From VRUE01 sp963764365 (GTDB lineage Bacteria; Actinomycetota; Thermoleophilia; Solirubrobacterales; 70-9): a stretch of 64,000 nucleotides of DNA. The notes beneath the pieces are model-generated. The model was given only the letters and a program-made list of their open reading frames with translations. It made no database searches and was not told the DNA's origin. Positions within the stretch are counted from its first letter, which is position 1. Every line of letters starts with the position of its first letter. The DNA lies in NCBI GenBank assembly GCA_963764365.1, contig CAVXSI010000010.1, positions 7,998 through 71,997 on the forward strand. Reading direction: 5' to 3'. The position numbers and the translations under genes were made by a program. Below, piece by piece: positions 30,362 through 38,761 of this stretch.

Positions 30362-32436
30362 GGTCCCTCGATGGGTAGCTCCGCACGGATCAGGGTGCCG
30401 CCTCCCGGGCGCTCCCGGATCACCAGTTCCCCGCGCAGCTCCGACGCGCGCTCCCGCATCGAGGTCAGGCCGACGCCGGCGCTCCGCGAGCCCATGCCGC
30501 GACCGTCGTCGGTGACCTCGACGATCAGCGCGTCCGCGAGCGTGAGCTCGACGAGGCAGCGGTGGGCGCCGGCGTGCCGAAACACGTTGGTCAGGGCCTC
30601 GGTCGCGATCCGGTAGGCCGCCACCTCGACGGCCGCCGGCAGCGGCGGGAGATCCGAGGCCTCGACGCTCACCGAGAGGCCATCTCCGCCGGCCGAGAGG
30701 CGCGCGGCCTGCTCGCGCAGCGCCCCGACCAGGCCGAGCTCGTCGAGTGCCGGAGGGCGCAGGTCATAGACCACCCTGCGGATGTCGGCGATCGCATCTT
30801 GAGTCTCGGTGCGGAGCTCGCCCAGCACCGTCTCGATCTCGGGATCCCTCGCTTTGGATCTGGCCGCGTCGAGCTGCATCGCCATTCCCGCCAGCGCGGG
30901 TCCCAGCCCGTCGTGAAGGTCGCGCCGCAGCCGCCGGCGCTCCTCCTCCCGCGCGCTCACCAGGCGCTCCCGCGAGCGCTGCAGGTCGGCGTTGAGACGC
31001 ACCGCGTGGACCGCAGGTCCGGCGTGCTGGGCGAGGTCCTCGAGCAAGCGCTCGTCGGCTGCCCCCAGTTGCCGGCCCGGCGGGACCTGGACGACGAGGC
31101 TGCCCAGCCTCTCGCCGTTGTAGATCAGCGGCACCCGCCGCAGCTCGCCGCTTCCCTCGCTGCCGTGCGCGGCGACCAGCTCCGCACCCCCGTCGCGATC
31201 GAACTCCACGGCGACGTGGCGAAGGCGGAGCGCCTCGGCGACGGAATCGACCACCGTCTGCACGACTTGCCCGGGGGCGAGGGTGTCCTGAAGCCTCTCG
31301 CCGAGCCTGGTCAGCGCCGCGTACGGGTCGGACCGATCGCCGTAGACCCAGCGGTCGGCGCGGCGCTGAAGGCGTATCCGCACGGGCTGGACCCCGGCCG
31401 CGACCAGACCGGCGGCGAGGACTCCGGCGATGCCCTTCTGGTTGATCAGGGCATTGAGGGCGCCGACGATTGCGACGTAGGCGATGATGATGCAGGCCGT
31501 CAGCGTCCCGTAGACCAGGGTTCGGTTGATGACCAGCTCGATGTCGAAGAGCCGGTAGCGGAGAATCCCGATCGCGATCGCGGCGAGGATCGCGACCAGC
31601 ATCGTCCAGATGAGAACGCCGGTGATCACGTCGGTGACCGGGCCTTCGGCGACCACCACGCCGGTCAGCGCGCAGAGCAGCAGCGTCAGCGGAATCAGCA
31701 TCGCCGCGTAGGTGAACCAGAGGAGCTGCAGCCGCTCGGAGCCGGCGGCGCGGCGCAGCCGGCTGCGCACCGCGAAGAAGGCGGCGAACAGGCTCAGCAG
31801 GACCCCGAGGTAGAAGGGGACCCAGACCCACTCAAGCGAGCTGGGGTAGGTGGGCAGCGGCTTGCCGACCTCTTCGAAGGGCGGGTCGAACGCTCCGGGG
31901 TGCAGGGCAAAGCCCAGCTCGAGCCCGAGGTAGGCGATCGCCGTGGCGATCACCACCTTGCGCCAGCGCGGCGAAGGCAGGTGCCCGTCGGGGAAGACGA
32001 AGGCGATCGCCATCAGCCCGACGTACAACCCGGGCCAGTCGATCGCCTTCCACAGGGTGGCCCACTCTGCCCCGGGCAGGCTGCCCGGGTGGCTGATCTC
32101 CCCGTAGTAGGCGTAGGGAGTTGCCAGGGCCAGGGTGGCGAGCACGCCTCCGTTTGCCAGCAGCAGCCAGCCGATCAGGTTCTCCGGCCGGCGCAGGCGG
32201 ACGAGGACGCCGAGCCCGGCGCTGGTCAGCGCGATCGGGACGACGAGGATGCTGAAGCCGCCGTCGGAGCCATGCAGGGGCAGCGCGGCGATCAGGGCGA
32301 TCGCGAAGCCGCAGATCCCGGCGACGGCCGCGAAGCAGGCCCAGGCGCCGATCTCCTGCCGCCGGCTGGCGCCGGCGGGGACCGCGGCCTCCGGCTCTCT
32401 CACGGCTTTCGAGATCGCCTCCATGGGCCGGGTCAT
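30358..32436 (-). CDS. Membrane sensor histidine kinase (HisKA_3) with GAF-like domain
   Basis: 692 residues from the ATG at 32436, preceded by GGGGGAATGGACA; a 21-codon upstream extension is less likely. The first 350 or so residues contain eight to ten membrane helices. A GAF-like region follows (LAPGQVVQTVVDSVAEAL to QHAGPAVHAVRL), then the dimerisation helix with the phospho-accepting histidine in RRDLHDGLGPALAG and an HATPase domain with EALTNVFRHAGAH and VTDDGRGM. It should sense a signal at or in the membrane and phosphorylate the regulator encoded immediately downstream. Confidence 0.88.
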   Translation of the reverse strand: MTRPMEAISKAVREPEAAVPAGASRRQEIGAWACFAAVAGICGFAIALIAALPLHGSDGGFSILVVPIALTSAGLGVLVRLRRPENLIGWLLLANGGVLATLALATPYAYYGEISHPGSLPGAEWATLWKAIDWPGLYVGLMAIAFVFPDGHLPSPRWRKVVIATAIAYLGLELGFALHPGAFDPPFEEVGKPLPTYPSSLEWVWVPFYLGVLLSLFAAFFAVRSRLRRAAGSERLQLLWFTYAAMLIPLTLLLCALTGVVVAEGPVTDVITGVLIWTMLVAILAAIAIGILRYRLFDIELVINRTLVYGTLTACIIIAYVAIVGALNALINQKGIAGVLAAGLVAAGVQPVRIRLQRRADRWVYGDRSDPYAALTRLGERLQDTLAPGQVVQTVVDSVAEALRLRHVAVEFDRDGGAELVAAHGSEGSGELRRVPLIYNGERLGSLVVQVPPGRQLGAADERLLEDLAQHAGPAVHAVRLNADLQRSRERLVSAREEERRRLRRDLHDGLGPALAGMAMQLDAARSKARDPEIETVLGELRTETQDAIADIRRVVYDLRPPALDELGLVGALREQAARLSAGGDGLSVSVEASDLPPLPAAVEVAAYRIATEALTNVFRHAGAHRCLVELTLADALIVEVTDDGRGMGSRSAGVGLTSMRERASELRGELVIRERPGGGTLIRAELPIEGP

Positions 32437-32618
32437 TGTCCATTCCCCCGGCACGGTTGTCACCCCGGCGAAGCCGATTTCCCGACTCCTGCGGGACATT
32501 TGACCCAGGTCGATTTCCCGGGCGGATCGAGCCCTGGTGCCCTTGTCGGTGGGACGGCCGGGGTTCGATCGTGCCCCCAGTAGCCGCGAACGGCGCGGCG
32601 CGAGCGAGAGGAGGCACG

Positions 32619-33080
32619 ATGAGAGCGAAGGGGTGGAGCTGCGGTGGTCTGCTCGCGGGGCTCGCGATCGGCGGTGCGCTGCTCGCCGGCTGCGGCGGAG
32701 GCGGGGGGTCCTCGACGGCCTCGGCGATGGGGGAGGCCGAATTCGTCGCCGCCGCGGACGCGATCTGCGAACGCGCCGACAAGCGGATCGAGGCGGCCGC
32801 GGGCAAGCTCCTCGGCCCCGGCGAGCCCACCGACCGGCAGTTCGAGAAGTTCGCGACCGCCGCGGTCGTTCCCTACACCCAGCAGATCATCGACGGCATC
32901 GAAGGGCTGACGCCGCCGAGCAGCCTGGTCGGCACCGTCGCCGAGATGACCGCCGAGGCGCAGTCGGTCGCCGACCGGCTGAAGGCCGAACCGGCGGGAC
33001 TCGCCGGATCCGAGGATCCGTTCACCGAGGTCAGCCAGCTCGCCAGGCAGGCCGGCCTCGACGCCTGCGCCGCCGAATGA
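32619..33080 (+). CDS. Small lipoprotein of unknown function
   Basis: 153 residues from the ATG at 32619 behind GAGAGGAGG. The signal LLAGLAIGGALLAGC gives a clear lipobox cysteine at residue 25, followed by a glycine/serine linker and a helical domain beginning FVAAADAICERADKRIEAAA with two cysteines overall in the mature domain (ICERA and DACAAE). Related actinobacterial lipoproteins share the DAICxxAD pattern. It is divergent from the sensor kinase, so the two may be functionally linked. Function unknown. Confidence 0.72.
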   Translation: MRAKGWSCGGLLAGLAIGGALLAGCGGGGGSSTASAMGEAEFVAAADAICERADKRIEAAAGKLLGPGEPTDRQFEKFATAAVVPYTQQIIDGIEGLTPPSSLVGTVAEMTAEAQSVADRLKAEPAGLAGSEDPFTEVSQLARQAGLDACAAE

Positions 33081-33112
33081 GCGGCTGAAACCGACGAAAG
33101 GAAGGCACTCGC

Positions 33113-33760
33113 ATGCGAACCAGCATCTACCAGCGCGCCCTCGCGATCTCCGGGATCCTCTTCGCGGTCCTGGTCGTGGCGGCGTTTCTGATCACCAGCG
33201 ACCAGGTCGACGAGAGCGCCTCGGTCGCCAAGGCATTCGCCTACTGGAGCGACCACAGGACCGCCGAGATCGTCTCGGCGCTGCTCCTCCACACGGCGAC
33301 GGTGGCGCTCGTCTTCTTCGGCGCCGGGCTGCGCTCGGTCCTGCGCGGCGGAGAGGGGGAGGAGGCGAACTACTCGGTTGTCGCCTTCGGCGGCGCGGTG
33401 TTCGCGGCGGTCGGCTTCTCGATCGCGGCACTGCTCTCGCTGGCGACGGCGACGGCCGCCGATCAGGGCAGCCGGACCGCCGTCTACACGCTGAACCAGC
33501 TCGGTGCCGTGGACTGGGTCCCGTTCACCGCGGGCCTCTGCGTGATGATGCTCGCGGTCGGCATCGGCGGTCTGCGAACGCTCAGCCTGCCGCGGTCTCT
33601 GTCCTGGGTCGCGATCGCGCTGGGGGTCGCGTTTCTCACCCCGTTCGGATGGTTCGGGTTCCTGGTCCTCCCGTTCTGGGTGCTCGCTGCGAGCCTGGTT
33701 CTCTTGCGTGGGGAGCGCGCCCGGCGCACCCGAGCAGTCGCGGTGGGTCGTCCCGCCTGA
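33113..33760 (+). CDS. Multi-pass membrane protein of unknown function
   Basis: 215 residues starting at ATG 33113 behind AAAGGAAGG. Hydrophobic segments occur at about residues 10-27, 52-72, 88-110, 135-152 and 165-200, so five or six membrane helices are expected. No catalytic motif is seen. It follows the small lipoprotein gene by 32 bases, and the two are probably co-transcribed. Confidence 0.7.
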   Translation: MRTSIYQRALAISGILFAVLVVAAFLITSDQVDESASVAKAFAYWSDHRTAEIVSALLLHTATVALVFFGAGLRSVLRGGEGEEANYSVVAFGGAVFAAVGFSIAALLSLATATAADQGSRTAVYTLNQLGAVDWVPFTAGLCVMMLAVGIGGLRTLSLPRSLSWVAIALGVAFLTPFGWFGFLVLPFWVLAASLVLLRGERARRTRAVAVGRPA

Positions 33761-33870
33761 ATCGACTCAGCCGCCGCGTTGTCCGAGGCCCCGGCGCACC
33801 TCGTCGGGGCCTCGCTCAACCCGGGCGCTCTTCTCCGCCGGACGAAAGCGAGAGCAGATCGCCATCGAGC

Positions 33871-33910
33871 CGAGCCACCCGGTTCGCCTTGTGTTCCGCT
33901 GGGGTACCAA
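33871..33910 (+). repeat. Dispersed intergenic repeat, copy 6
   Basis: GAGCCACCCGGTTCGCCTTG then TGTTCCGCTGGGGTACCAA. One G is missing from the five-G run. It lies between two plus-strand genes. Confidence 0.7.
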
Positions 33911-34040
33911 ACTTCCGGGTTCAAACCACAGTCCCGTCGGGGGAGCCGGGGCGTCGCGCGGCCGACTTGGCATCGAGGCGCCGGTGGTGGTCGAGAGTCG
34001 GGGCTAAAGGCGAGCGCCCTGGGCGGCCGACAGAGGGGCG

Positions 34041-35255
34041 ATGGCGCACCACCACAATCACTTCTTCAAGAGCGACGACTTCGAGTTCACGACCGAGATC
34101 CTGCTCGGCTCGGCGGCTTTCGACGCGGCCGATGCTGGGGAGGTGCTGGCGACCGTCGCCGAGGTCAAGGACGGCGACTTCGACAGCTGGTGCGAGGCCT
34201 GGACGGCCACCTCGACCCGGGTCGAGGAGGAGGCCGCCGCGGCCGAGGAAGCCGGCCACCGGGTCACCGCCTTCGGCCGTCACCTGCGCGCCTCCAACTA
34301 CTGGTTCGCCGTCGCCTTCTTCGTGCTCGGCACCAAGGACGGCACGGTGGAGGACTACCATCGCCTTTGGCGCCGCCACCGCGACTGCTTCGAGCGAGCG
34401 GCAGCCCTTGCCCCGACTCCCTGGGAGCGGGTCGAGATCCCTTACGAGGACGCCGTGCTCGAGGGCTGGCTCTTCCGCGGCCGGCCGGCCGCGGAGCGAG
34501 CGCCGCTGCTGATCCTCAACAACGGATCCGACGGCACCGTCACCGACATGTGGGTGATGGGAGCGGCTGCCGGCGTCGCCCGCGGCTACAACTGCCTCAC
34601 CTTCGACGGCCCCGGCCAGGGCCAGGCCCTGCACGAGCAGGGCCTCTACTTCCGCGCTGATTGGGAGGCGGTGGTGACCCCGGTCGTCGACTGGGCGCTC
34701 GCCCGACCCGACGTCGACCCGGAGCGGATCGCGCTGATGGGCGTCAGCCAGGGCGGCTACTGGGTGCCTCGGGCGCTCGCCTTCGAGCCCCGGATCGCCG
34801 CCGGGATCGCCGACCCCGGCGTGGTCGACGTCAGCCGGGCGGTCCTCAACCACACCTCGAAGTCGATGCAGAAGCTGGTGGCGAACGGTGAAAAGGAGAA
34901 GTTCGACAAGGAGGTCCGCCTCGGCGAGCGCTTCTCGAAGACGATCCGCTTCACGATGAAGTTCCGCACTTTCCCCTACGGCACCGAATCGGCCTACGAG
35001 ATGTGCAAGGCGGCCATGGAGATGCAGATCGACGAGAAGACCGCGCGGCGGATCGAGTGCCCGCTGCTCGTCGCCGACCCCGAGAACGAGCAGTTCTGGC
35101 CAGGGGAACCGGCCGAGCTGGCAGCCCGGGTCGGCGAGCGAGGGACCCTGATGCCCTTCACCGCCGCAGAGGGCGCCGACGGTCACTGCGAGCCGAAGGC
35201 CCCGGTCCTGCGCGCAGAGCGCTTTTTCGACTGGCTCGACGAGACGCTCGGCTGA
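34041..35255 (+). CDS. Alpha/beta hydrolase, FrsA / dihydroxypseudooxynicotine-hydrolase type
   Basis: 404 residues. A helical N-terminal domain of about 140 residues precedes the hydrolase core, an arrangement seen in FrsA-like and C-C bond hydrolases such as 2,6-dihydroxypseudooxynicotine hydrolase. The core shows ILNNGSDGTVTDMW as the oxyanion region, FDGPGQGQALHEQG, the elbow GVSQGGYWVPRAL, an acid segment near LVADPENEQFWPG and the histidine in EGADGHCEPKAP. All triad elements are present. Substrate unknown. Gene stands alone. Confidence 0.8.
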   Translation: MAHHHNHFFKSDDFEFTTEILLGSAAFDAADAGEVLATVAEVKDGDFDSWCEAWTATSTRVEEEAAAAEEAGHRVTAFGRHLRASNYWFAVAFFVLGTKDGTVEDYHRLWRRHRDCFERAAALAPTPWERVEIPYEDAVLEGWLFRGRPAAERAPLLILNNGSDGTVTDMWVMGAAAGVARGYNCLTFDGPGQGQALHEQGLYFRADWEAVVTPVVDWALARPDVDPERIALMGVSQGGYWVPRALAFEPRIAAGIADPGVVDVSRAVLNHTSKSMQKLVANGEKEKFDKEVRLGERFSKTIRFTMKFRTFPYGTESAYEMCKAAMEMQIDEKTARRIECPLLVADPENEQFWPGEPAELAARVGERGTLMPFTAAEGADGHCEPKAPVLRAERFFDWLDETLG

Positions 35256-35270
35256 GCGGCCTGCCCGCGG

Positions 35271-35312
35271 TCCGTGCTGCGAAGTTCGTGTGGTGTTCCG
35301 CTGGGGGCACCG
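35271..35312 (+). repeat. Dispersed intergenic repeat, copy 7
   Basis: GTGCTGCGAAGTTCGTGTGG then TGTTCCGCTGGGGGCACCGA. The most diverged copy. It lies in the convergent gap after the FrsA-like hydrolase. Confidence 0.6.
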
Positions 35313-35335
35313 ATCGATCCCGCGCTGAGCTCGCG

Positions 35336-35539
35336 TCAGGTCCCGGCACGTGCCTCGTCGTCGCGCCCGTCGCTCAACCTGACGCTGACTACGTGGTCTG
35401 GCTTCACGCCGATCCGCTCTCCGGTGGCAACCGCGGTCAGCCAGGCGAATCTGGAGCTGCCCGACCTCGCCGCATCCGAGAGCTCCTTCTCGACCTCGTC
35501 GAGCGAGCCCTCGACGCCGAGGACATCGCCGTTGACCAT
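35336..35539 (-). CDS. Small conserved-looking protein of unknown function
   Basis: 67 residues from ATG 35539 (AATCAGG upstream); a GTG at 35560 would add seven residues. The sequence MVNGDVLGVEGSLDEVEKEL, then SSRFAWLTAVATGERIGVKP and HVVSVR looks like a compact beta-alpha-beta fold, and the balanced composition differs from random GC-rich frames. It lies 62 bases after the Zn-ribbon gene on the same strand. I do not recognise the family. Confidence 0.5.
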   Translation of the reverse strand: MVNGDVLGVEGSLDEVEKELSDAARSGSSRFAWLTAVATGERIGVKPDHVVSVRLSDGRDDEARAGT

Positions 35540-35601
35540 CCTGATTTCCGCGTGGCTCACGCCTTCACGCCAGACATATCCCGGTTTCCGGCCCCATTCT
35601 C

Positions 35602-35973
35602 CTAGTCGTCCTGCTTGACGTCGGGACCGGGAGTTGCCGCGACGACCAGGTCGAGCCGGTCGCGGACGGCGGCTACCGCGGAGCTCGAGGTCCTGCAGGC
35701 AAGCGCGACGGTGCGGTTCGGCGCCGCCGGCGCGCGGCCGATCTCGAACTCGATCAGGGCAGTGCGTCGGAGGCGAGCCAGATCCTCGCGGGAGACCGTC
35801 TCCGGAGCAGCCTCGATCGCAGCCTCCCCGGCCCGAGCCCTGCTGCACGAAAGGCAGTAGATGAGGCGGTCTTCCTGCACCCAGGTCGCCGGCAGCTTCG
35901 TCGGCTCGCCGTCGATACGCCCGACCGATACCTCGCACCGGGCGCAGCTCCATCTGACCGCACCCGGTTTCAT
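35602..35973 (-). CDS. Small Zn-ribbon plus helical (HTH-like) protein, copy 1
   Basis: 123 residues. Four cysteines C10, C13, C40 and C43 form a C-x2-C-x26-C-x2-C zinc ribbon. A helical part follows with LARLRRTALIEFEIGRAP and CRTSSSAVAAVRDRLDL. A clear paralogue lies at 61456-61818 with identical cysteine spacing and the matching strings ALIEFE and SSVAAVAAARKRL. The C-terminal region, where new residues arise from a resolvable HTH-like pattern, suggests nucleic-acid binding. It begins 5 bases after the helicase stop on the same strand, so the two may share a transcript. Confidence 0.7.
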   Translation of the reverse strand: MKPGAVRWSCARCEVSVGRIDGEPTKLPATWVQEDRLIYCLSCSRARAGEAAIEAAPETVSREDLARLRRTALIEFEIGRAPAAPNRTVALACRTSSSAVAAVRDRLDLVVAATPGPDVKQDD

Positions 35974-35977
35974 GGCG

Positions 35978-37168
35978 TCAGGCCGCGACCTTGCCGCGCC
36001 GGCCGCGGTTGCGGCGCCGGCGTCGTCTGGGCTTGGCGGGGTCCGCCGCCTGGCGGCGGGGCTCCCCGCCGCCGAGCCCGTGCTCGAGCCCGAGGCTGGC
36101 GCCGATGCGCCGCATCTCCTCGGTCTGGTCGGAGAGGACGAAGCTGATGCCGGTGCCGGTGCGACCGGCCCGGCCGGTGCGGCCGACCCGGTGCACGTAG
36201 GACTCGCGGTCGGCGGGGGCGTCGTAGTTGATCACCCGGGCGACGTCGGGGACGTCGATCCCGCGCGCCGCCACGTCGGTGGCGACCAGGGTCATGACCT
36301 CGCCGCGCTCAAAGCGCGCCAGCGCCTGCTCGCGCTGGCGCTGGCTTTTGTTGCCGTGCATCGCGACCGCCTCGACGTTCTGGCTGCGCAGCCGCTTGAC
36401 CAGGCGGTCGGCGCCGCGCTTGGTGCGCACGAAGACCAGCGAGCGCCCGGCGTCCTGCTCGCCGAGGTGCTCGACCAGCCGCCCGAGCTTGGCGTCCTGG
36501 GAGTCGACCGCGACGAAGCGGTGCTCGATCTGGGCCTCGCTGTGCGGGGGCTCGGCGTGGGTGTGGGAGCGGGCGCCCTCGGTGTAGGCGGCGGCGAGGC
36601 TGCCGGTGGCGCCCGCCAGGGTCGCCGAGAAAAACAGCGTCTGGCGCTCGGCCGGGGTGCGGGAGACGAGCCGGTCGACGGCGGGCCGGAAGCCCATGTC
36701 GAGCATCCGGTCGGCCTCGTCGAGGACCAGCACCCCGACCCGCCCCAGCGAGACCGCGCCGCGGCCGATCAGGTCCTCGAGCCGCCCGGGGGTGGCGACG
36801 AGGATGTCGGCGCGCCCGGCGGCCTTGATCTGCGGGCCGAAGCCGACGCCGCCGTAGACGGCGGCGATGCGCAGCGCCCGCGCCCGCGCCAGCGGCTCGA
36901 GCTCGTCGACGATCTGGCCGGCGAGCTCGCGGGTCGGCGCCAGGACCAGGGCCCGCGGGCCCTTGCCGCCGGGCTCGATCAGGTCGACCAGGGGGACGCC
37001 GAAGGCCAGCGTCTTGCCCGAGCCGGTCGGCGACTGGACGAGCAGGTCGTGGCCGGCGAGCGCGTCGCGGATGACCATCTCTTGGATAGGGAAGGGTCGG
37101 TCGATCGAGCGCGCGTTGAGCGCATCGACGACCGGCCGGGAAGTGCCGAGGTCGGCAAAGGAAGTAAT
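35978..37168 (-). CDS. DEAD-box RNA helicase, apparent ATT start
   Basis: 396 residues if initiated at ATT 37168. Motifs in order: Q-motif FADLG...PFPIQE (residues 4-30), SPTGSGKT (I), PTRELAGQ (Ia), ATPGRLED (Ib), LDEADRMLD (II), FFSATL (III), SLVFVRTKRGADRL (IV), ATDVAARGIDVPDVARVINY (V), and HRVGRTGRAGRTG (VI); a basic tail ends RRRRRRNRGRRG. The first usual start codon in frame, ATG 37078, would cut off the Q-motif. An AGGAG box lies exactly 7 bases before the ATT and no ATG, GTG or TTG occurs in frame upstream for over 50 codons. Such helicases unwind RNA in ribosome assembly and cold response; a cold-shock gene lies nearby. Confidence 0.85.
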   Translation of the reverse strand: MTSFADLGTSRPVVDALNARSIDRPFPIQEMVIRDALAGHDLLVQSPTGSGKTLAFGVPLVDLIEPGGKGPRALVLAPTRELAGQIVDELEPLARARALRIAAVYGGVGFGPQIKAAGRADILVATPGRLEDLIGRGAVSLGRVGVLVLDEADRMLDMGFRPAVDRLVSRTPAERQTLFFSATLAGATGSLAAAYTEGARSHTHAEPPHSEAQIEHRFVAVDSQDAKLGRLVEHLGEQDAGRSLVFVRTKRGADRLVKRLRSQNVEAVAMHGNKSQRQREQALARFERGEVMTLVATDVAARGIDVPDVARVINYDAPADRESYVHRVGRTGRAGRTGTGISFVLSDQTEEMRRIGASLGLEHGLGGGEPRRQAADPAKPRRRRRRNRGRRGKVAA

Positions 37169-37175
37169 CGGTTTT

Positions 37176-37180
37176 CTCCT
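37176..37180 (-). promoter_or_regulatory. Ribosome binding site deciding the ATT start of the helicase
   Basis: AGGAG on the minus strand, seven bases before ATT 37168-37166. It is the only strong site near the beginning of the helicase homology and has no standard start codon after it in that frame. Confidence 0.6.
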
Positions 37181-37349
37181 GCTGTGTTTGAACGTCTGGG
37201 GAGATCCTGCGGCCCCAAGGCGCCATCGGCACGCGGAGGAAACGGAACCTCTCGGGCGGCGAATCGGCCAAACCCGACACCTGCACGGTAGCAGCCGGGG
37301 GGAAGATCGCCGGGCGAATCGCCGCCCTGAGCACGACCCGGCGAGCGTC

Positions 37350-37595
37350 TCAGGGGAAGACCGGGGCGAAGAACAGGCGCTGATCTTCCCAGTCGGGCAC
37401 GGCGCGATCCATTGCGCGCCAGAGGTCCTCCGGGGCGACGTCGCTGATGATGATCGAGTTGCCGCCGCCCTGTCGCAGCTTGGCCCCCTCGTCGAGGTTC
37501 AGCTCGCGGGCGAGAGCGGTGAGCGCCTTGTCCACCGCTGCGCACCCGGCCTCGGTGTCGAGCGCGGCCGGACGGCAGTAGATGAAGGTGAGCAC
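37350..37595 (-). CDS. Small protein of unknown function
   Basis: 81 residues, MLTFIYCRPAALDTEAGCAA and onward, ending LFFAPVFP. The composition is balanced, with a predicted alpha helix (VDKALTALARELNLDEG) and strands (NSIIISDVAP). No family recognised. It lies between the cold-shock gene and the helicase, all on the minus strand. Confidence 0.55.
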   Translation of the reverse strand: MLTFIYCRPAALDTEAGCAAVDKALTALARELNLDEGAKLRQGGGNSIIISDVAPEDLWRAMDRAVPDWEDQRLFFAPVFP

Positions 37596-37758
37596 GGCCA
37601 GGGGCCGATGATGTCAGACGGTGACTGCGGTCCTCGAGCGGTGCCGCAGCGCCCCGCCAGCCGGAGCCGAGCATTCCTGTGTCACGCTCGGGCCCCGGTC
37701 CGACGGGCAGATGCCGGTCGCCGCCCCGAGGCATCGGGAACGGCGCGGAAGGACGACG

Positions 37759-37968
37759 TCAGCTGTCGAGCAGCTGCACGTTCACGGCCCTGGGGCCTTT
37801 GTCGCCCGGCTCGGAGTCGAACGACACCTTGGCTCCCTCGGCCAGCGACTTGAAGCCGTCGCCGGCGATGGCGCTGTGGTGCACGAAGAGATCCTTGCCT
37901 GCGTCGTCGGGCGTGAGAAAGCCAAAGCCCTTGTCATCGTTGAACCACTTCACGGTTCCGGTTGCCAT
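37759..37968 (-). CDS. cspA: Cold-shock protein, CspA family
   Basis: 69 residues from ATG 37968, which follows a GGAGG box; a 4-residue extension to 37980 is possible but would cover that box. The single cold-shock domain has TGTVKWFNDDKGFGFL with RNP-1 and DLFVHHSAI with RNP-2, then the usual EGAKVSFDSEPGDKGPRAVN. It binds single-stranded RNA or DNA and opens RNA structure. The DEAD-box helicase lies 590 bases downstream on the same strand, a functional neighbourhood for RNA unfolding. Confidence 0.93.
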   Translation of the reverse strand: MATGTVKWFNDDKGFGFLTPDDAGKDLFVHHSAIAGDGFKSLAEGAKVSFDSEPGDKGPRAVNVQLLDS

Positions 37969-38131
37969 CAGTTCCTCCACTTCGGTTTGTGTGCTGCGAC
38001 GTGGAGGGTTGCCTGGGGCATCGATCTACGAACGCGGACACTCTTGGAATCGAGCGAAGCCCGATCTGAGTTCCAGACGACGGTAGCAGCCAGCCCCGAG
38101 GTGTCGTTGGCCGATGGGGTAGCCTCGTCGG

Positions 38132-38362
38132 GTGGACTTCGACTTTCGGTTCAAGGACTTGGACGGACACTGGAGGTCAGTCGGCCATTCGAAGGGAATA
38201 GACCGAGCCGCCGCCTTCCGGGCGTTGGGCTCCGCTCCGATGCCCCCCGGCAGCTATATGTCTCGTCCGCGAGGCCGCCAGCGGCACTGGGACGTGTTCT
38301 CGCTGGACCAGGACGGAATCATCACCGCGGCGCGACAGCATCGGAAGCTGCACCGGCTCTGA
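38132..38362 (+). CDS. Small protein of unknown function
   Basis: 76 residues with GTG start at 38132. The sequence has aromatic strand-like stretches (DFRFKDLDGHWRSVGHSKGI, HWDVFSLDQDGIITAA), suggesting a small beta fold. No close family recognised. It is divergent from the cold-shock gene. Confidence 0.5.
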   Translation: MDFDFRFKDLDGHWRSVGHSKGIDRAAAFRALGSAPMPPGSYMSRPRGRQRHWDVFSLDQDGIITAARQHRKLHRL

Positions 38363-38425
38363 CCGGAAGCGACCGCGTGCGGCGGGCGCGACGCCTCGGC
38401 CGCCCATGAGCCGACCGGCCGATCG

Positions 38426-38656
38426 TCAACGCCAATCCTCCCGCAGCGGGCCCAGGTATCGATAGGCCTCCCCGTCCCGTTCGTAGCGGTGCTGGGACCA
38501 GGGGGATCCTTCGAGCGATCTGCGGACCACAGGCTCTCCCCTGTGGTCGACCACGCAGACCGCCGGAAAGCCCTCCACTTGCTCGACGACCGGAAGCCTC
38601 TGGCCGTCGAAGGGGCCACCGACGAACTCGAAATCCCGAGAGTCCCCGGCCGCCAT
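38426..38656 (-). CDS. Small protein of unknown function
   Basis: 76 residues from ATG 38656; an extension of 17 residues is arginine- and serine-rich and doubtful. The strings FVGGPFDGQRLPV near the start and YERDGEAYRYLGP near the end form a pattern seen in small hypothetical proteins of actinobacteria and phages. Function unknown. Confidence 0.55.
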   Translation of the reverse strand: MAAGDSRDFEFVGGPFDGQRLPVVEQVEGFPAVCVVDHRGEPVVRRSLEGSPWSQHRYERDGEAYRYLGPLREDWR

Positions 38657-38761
38657 GTCAGGCAGCGGTCGTTCTGACCCTCGCGCGCTCGACCCTCGCT
38701 TTCGCACGCTCGGGCCTCCGCTGCTCCGTCAGACGGGCCTTCGAGTGAAGCAGCGCGCCAC

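Noticed and set aside
30562..32583. A 673-codon open frame on the plus strand opposite the sensor kinase
   Set aside because: The composition (RDQ, GEG, PGP runs) is typical of antisense shadows of GC-rich genes, and the kinase on the other strand is unambiguous.
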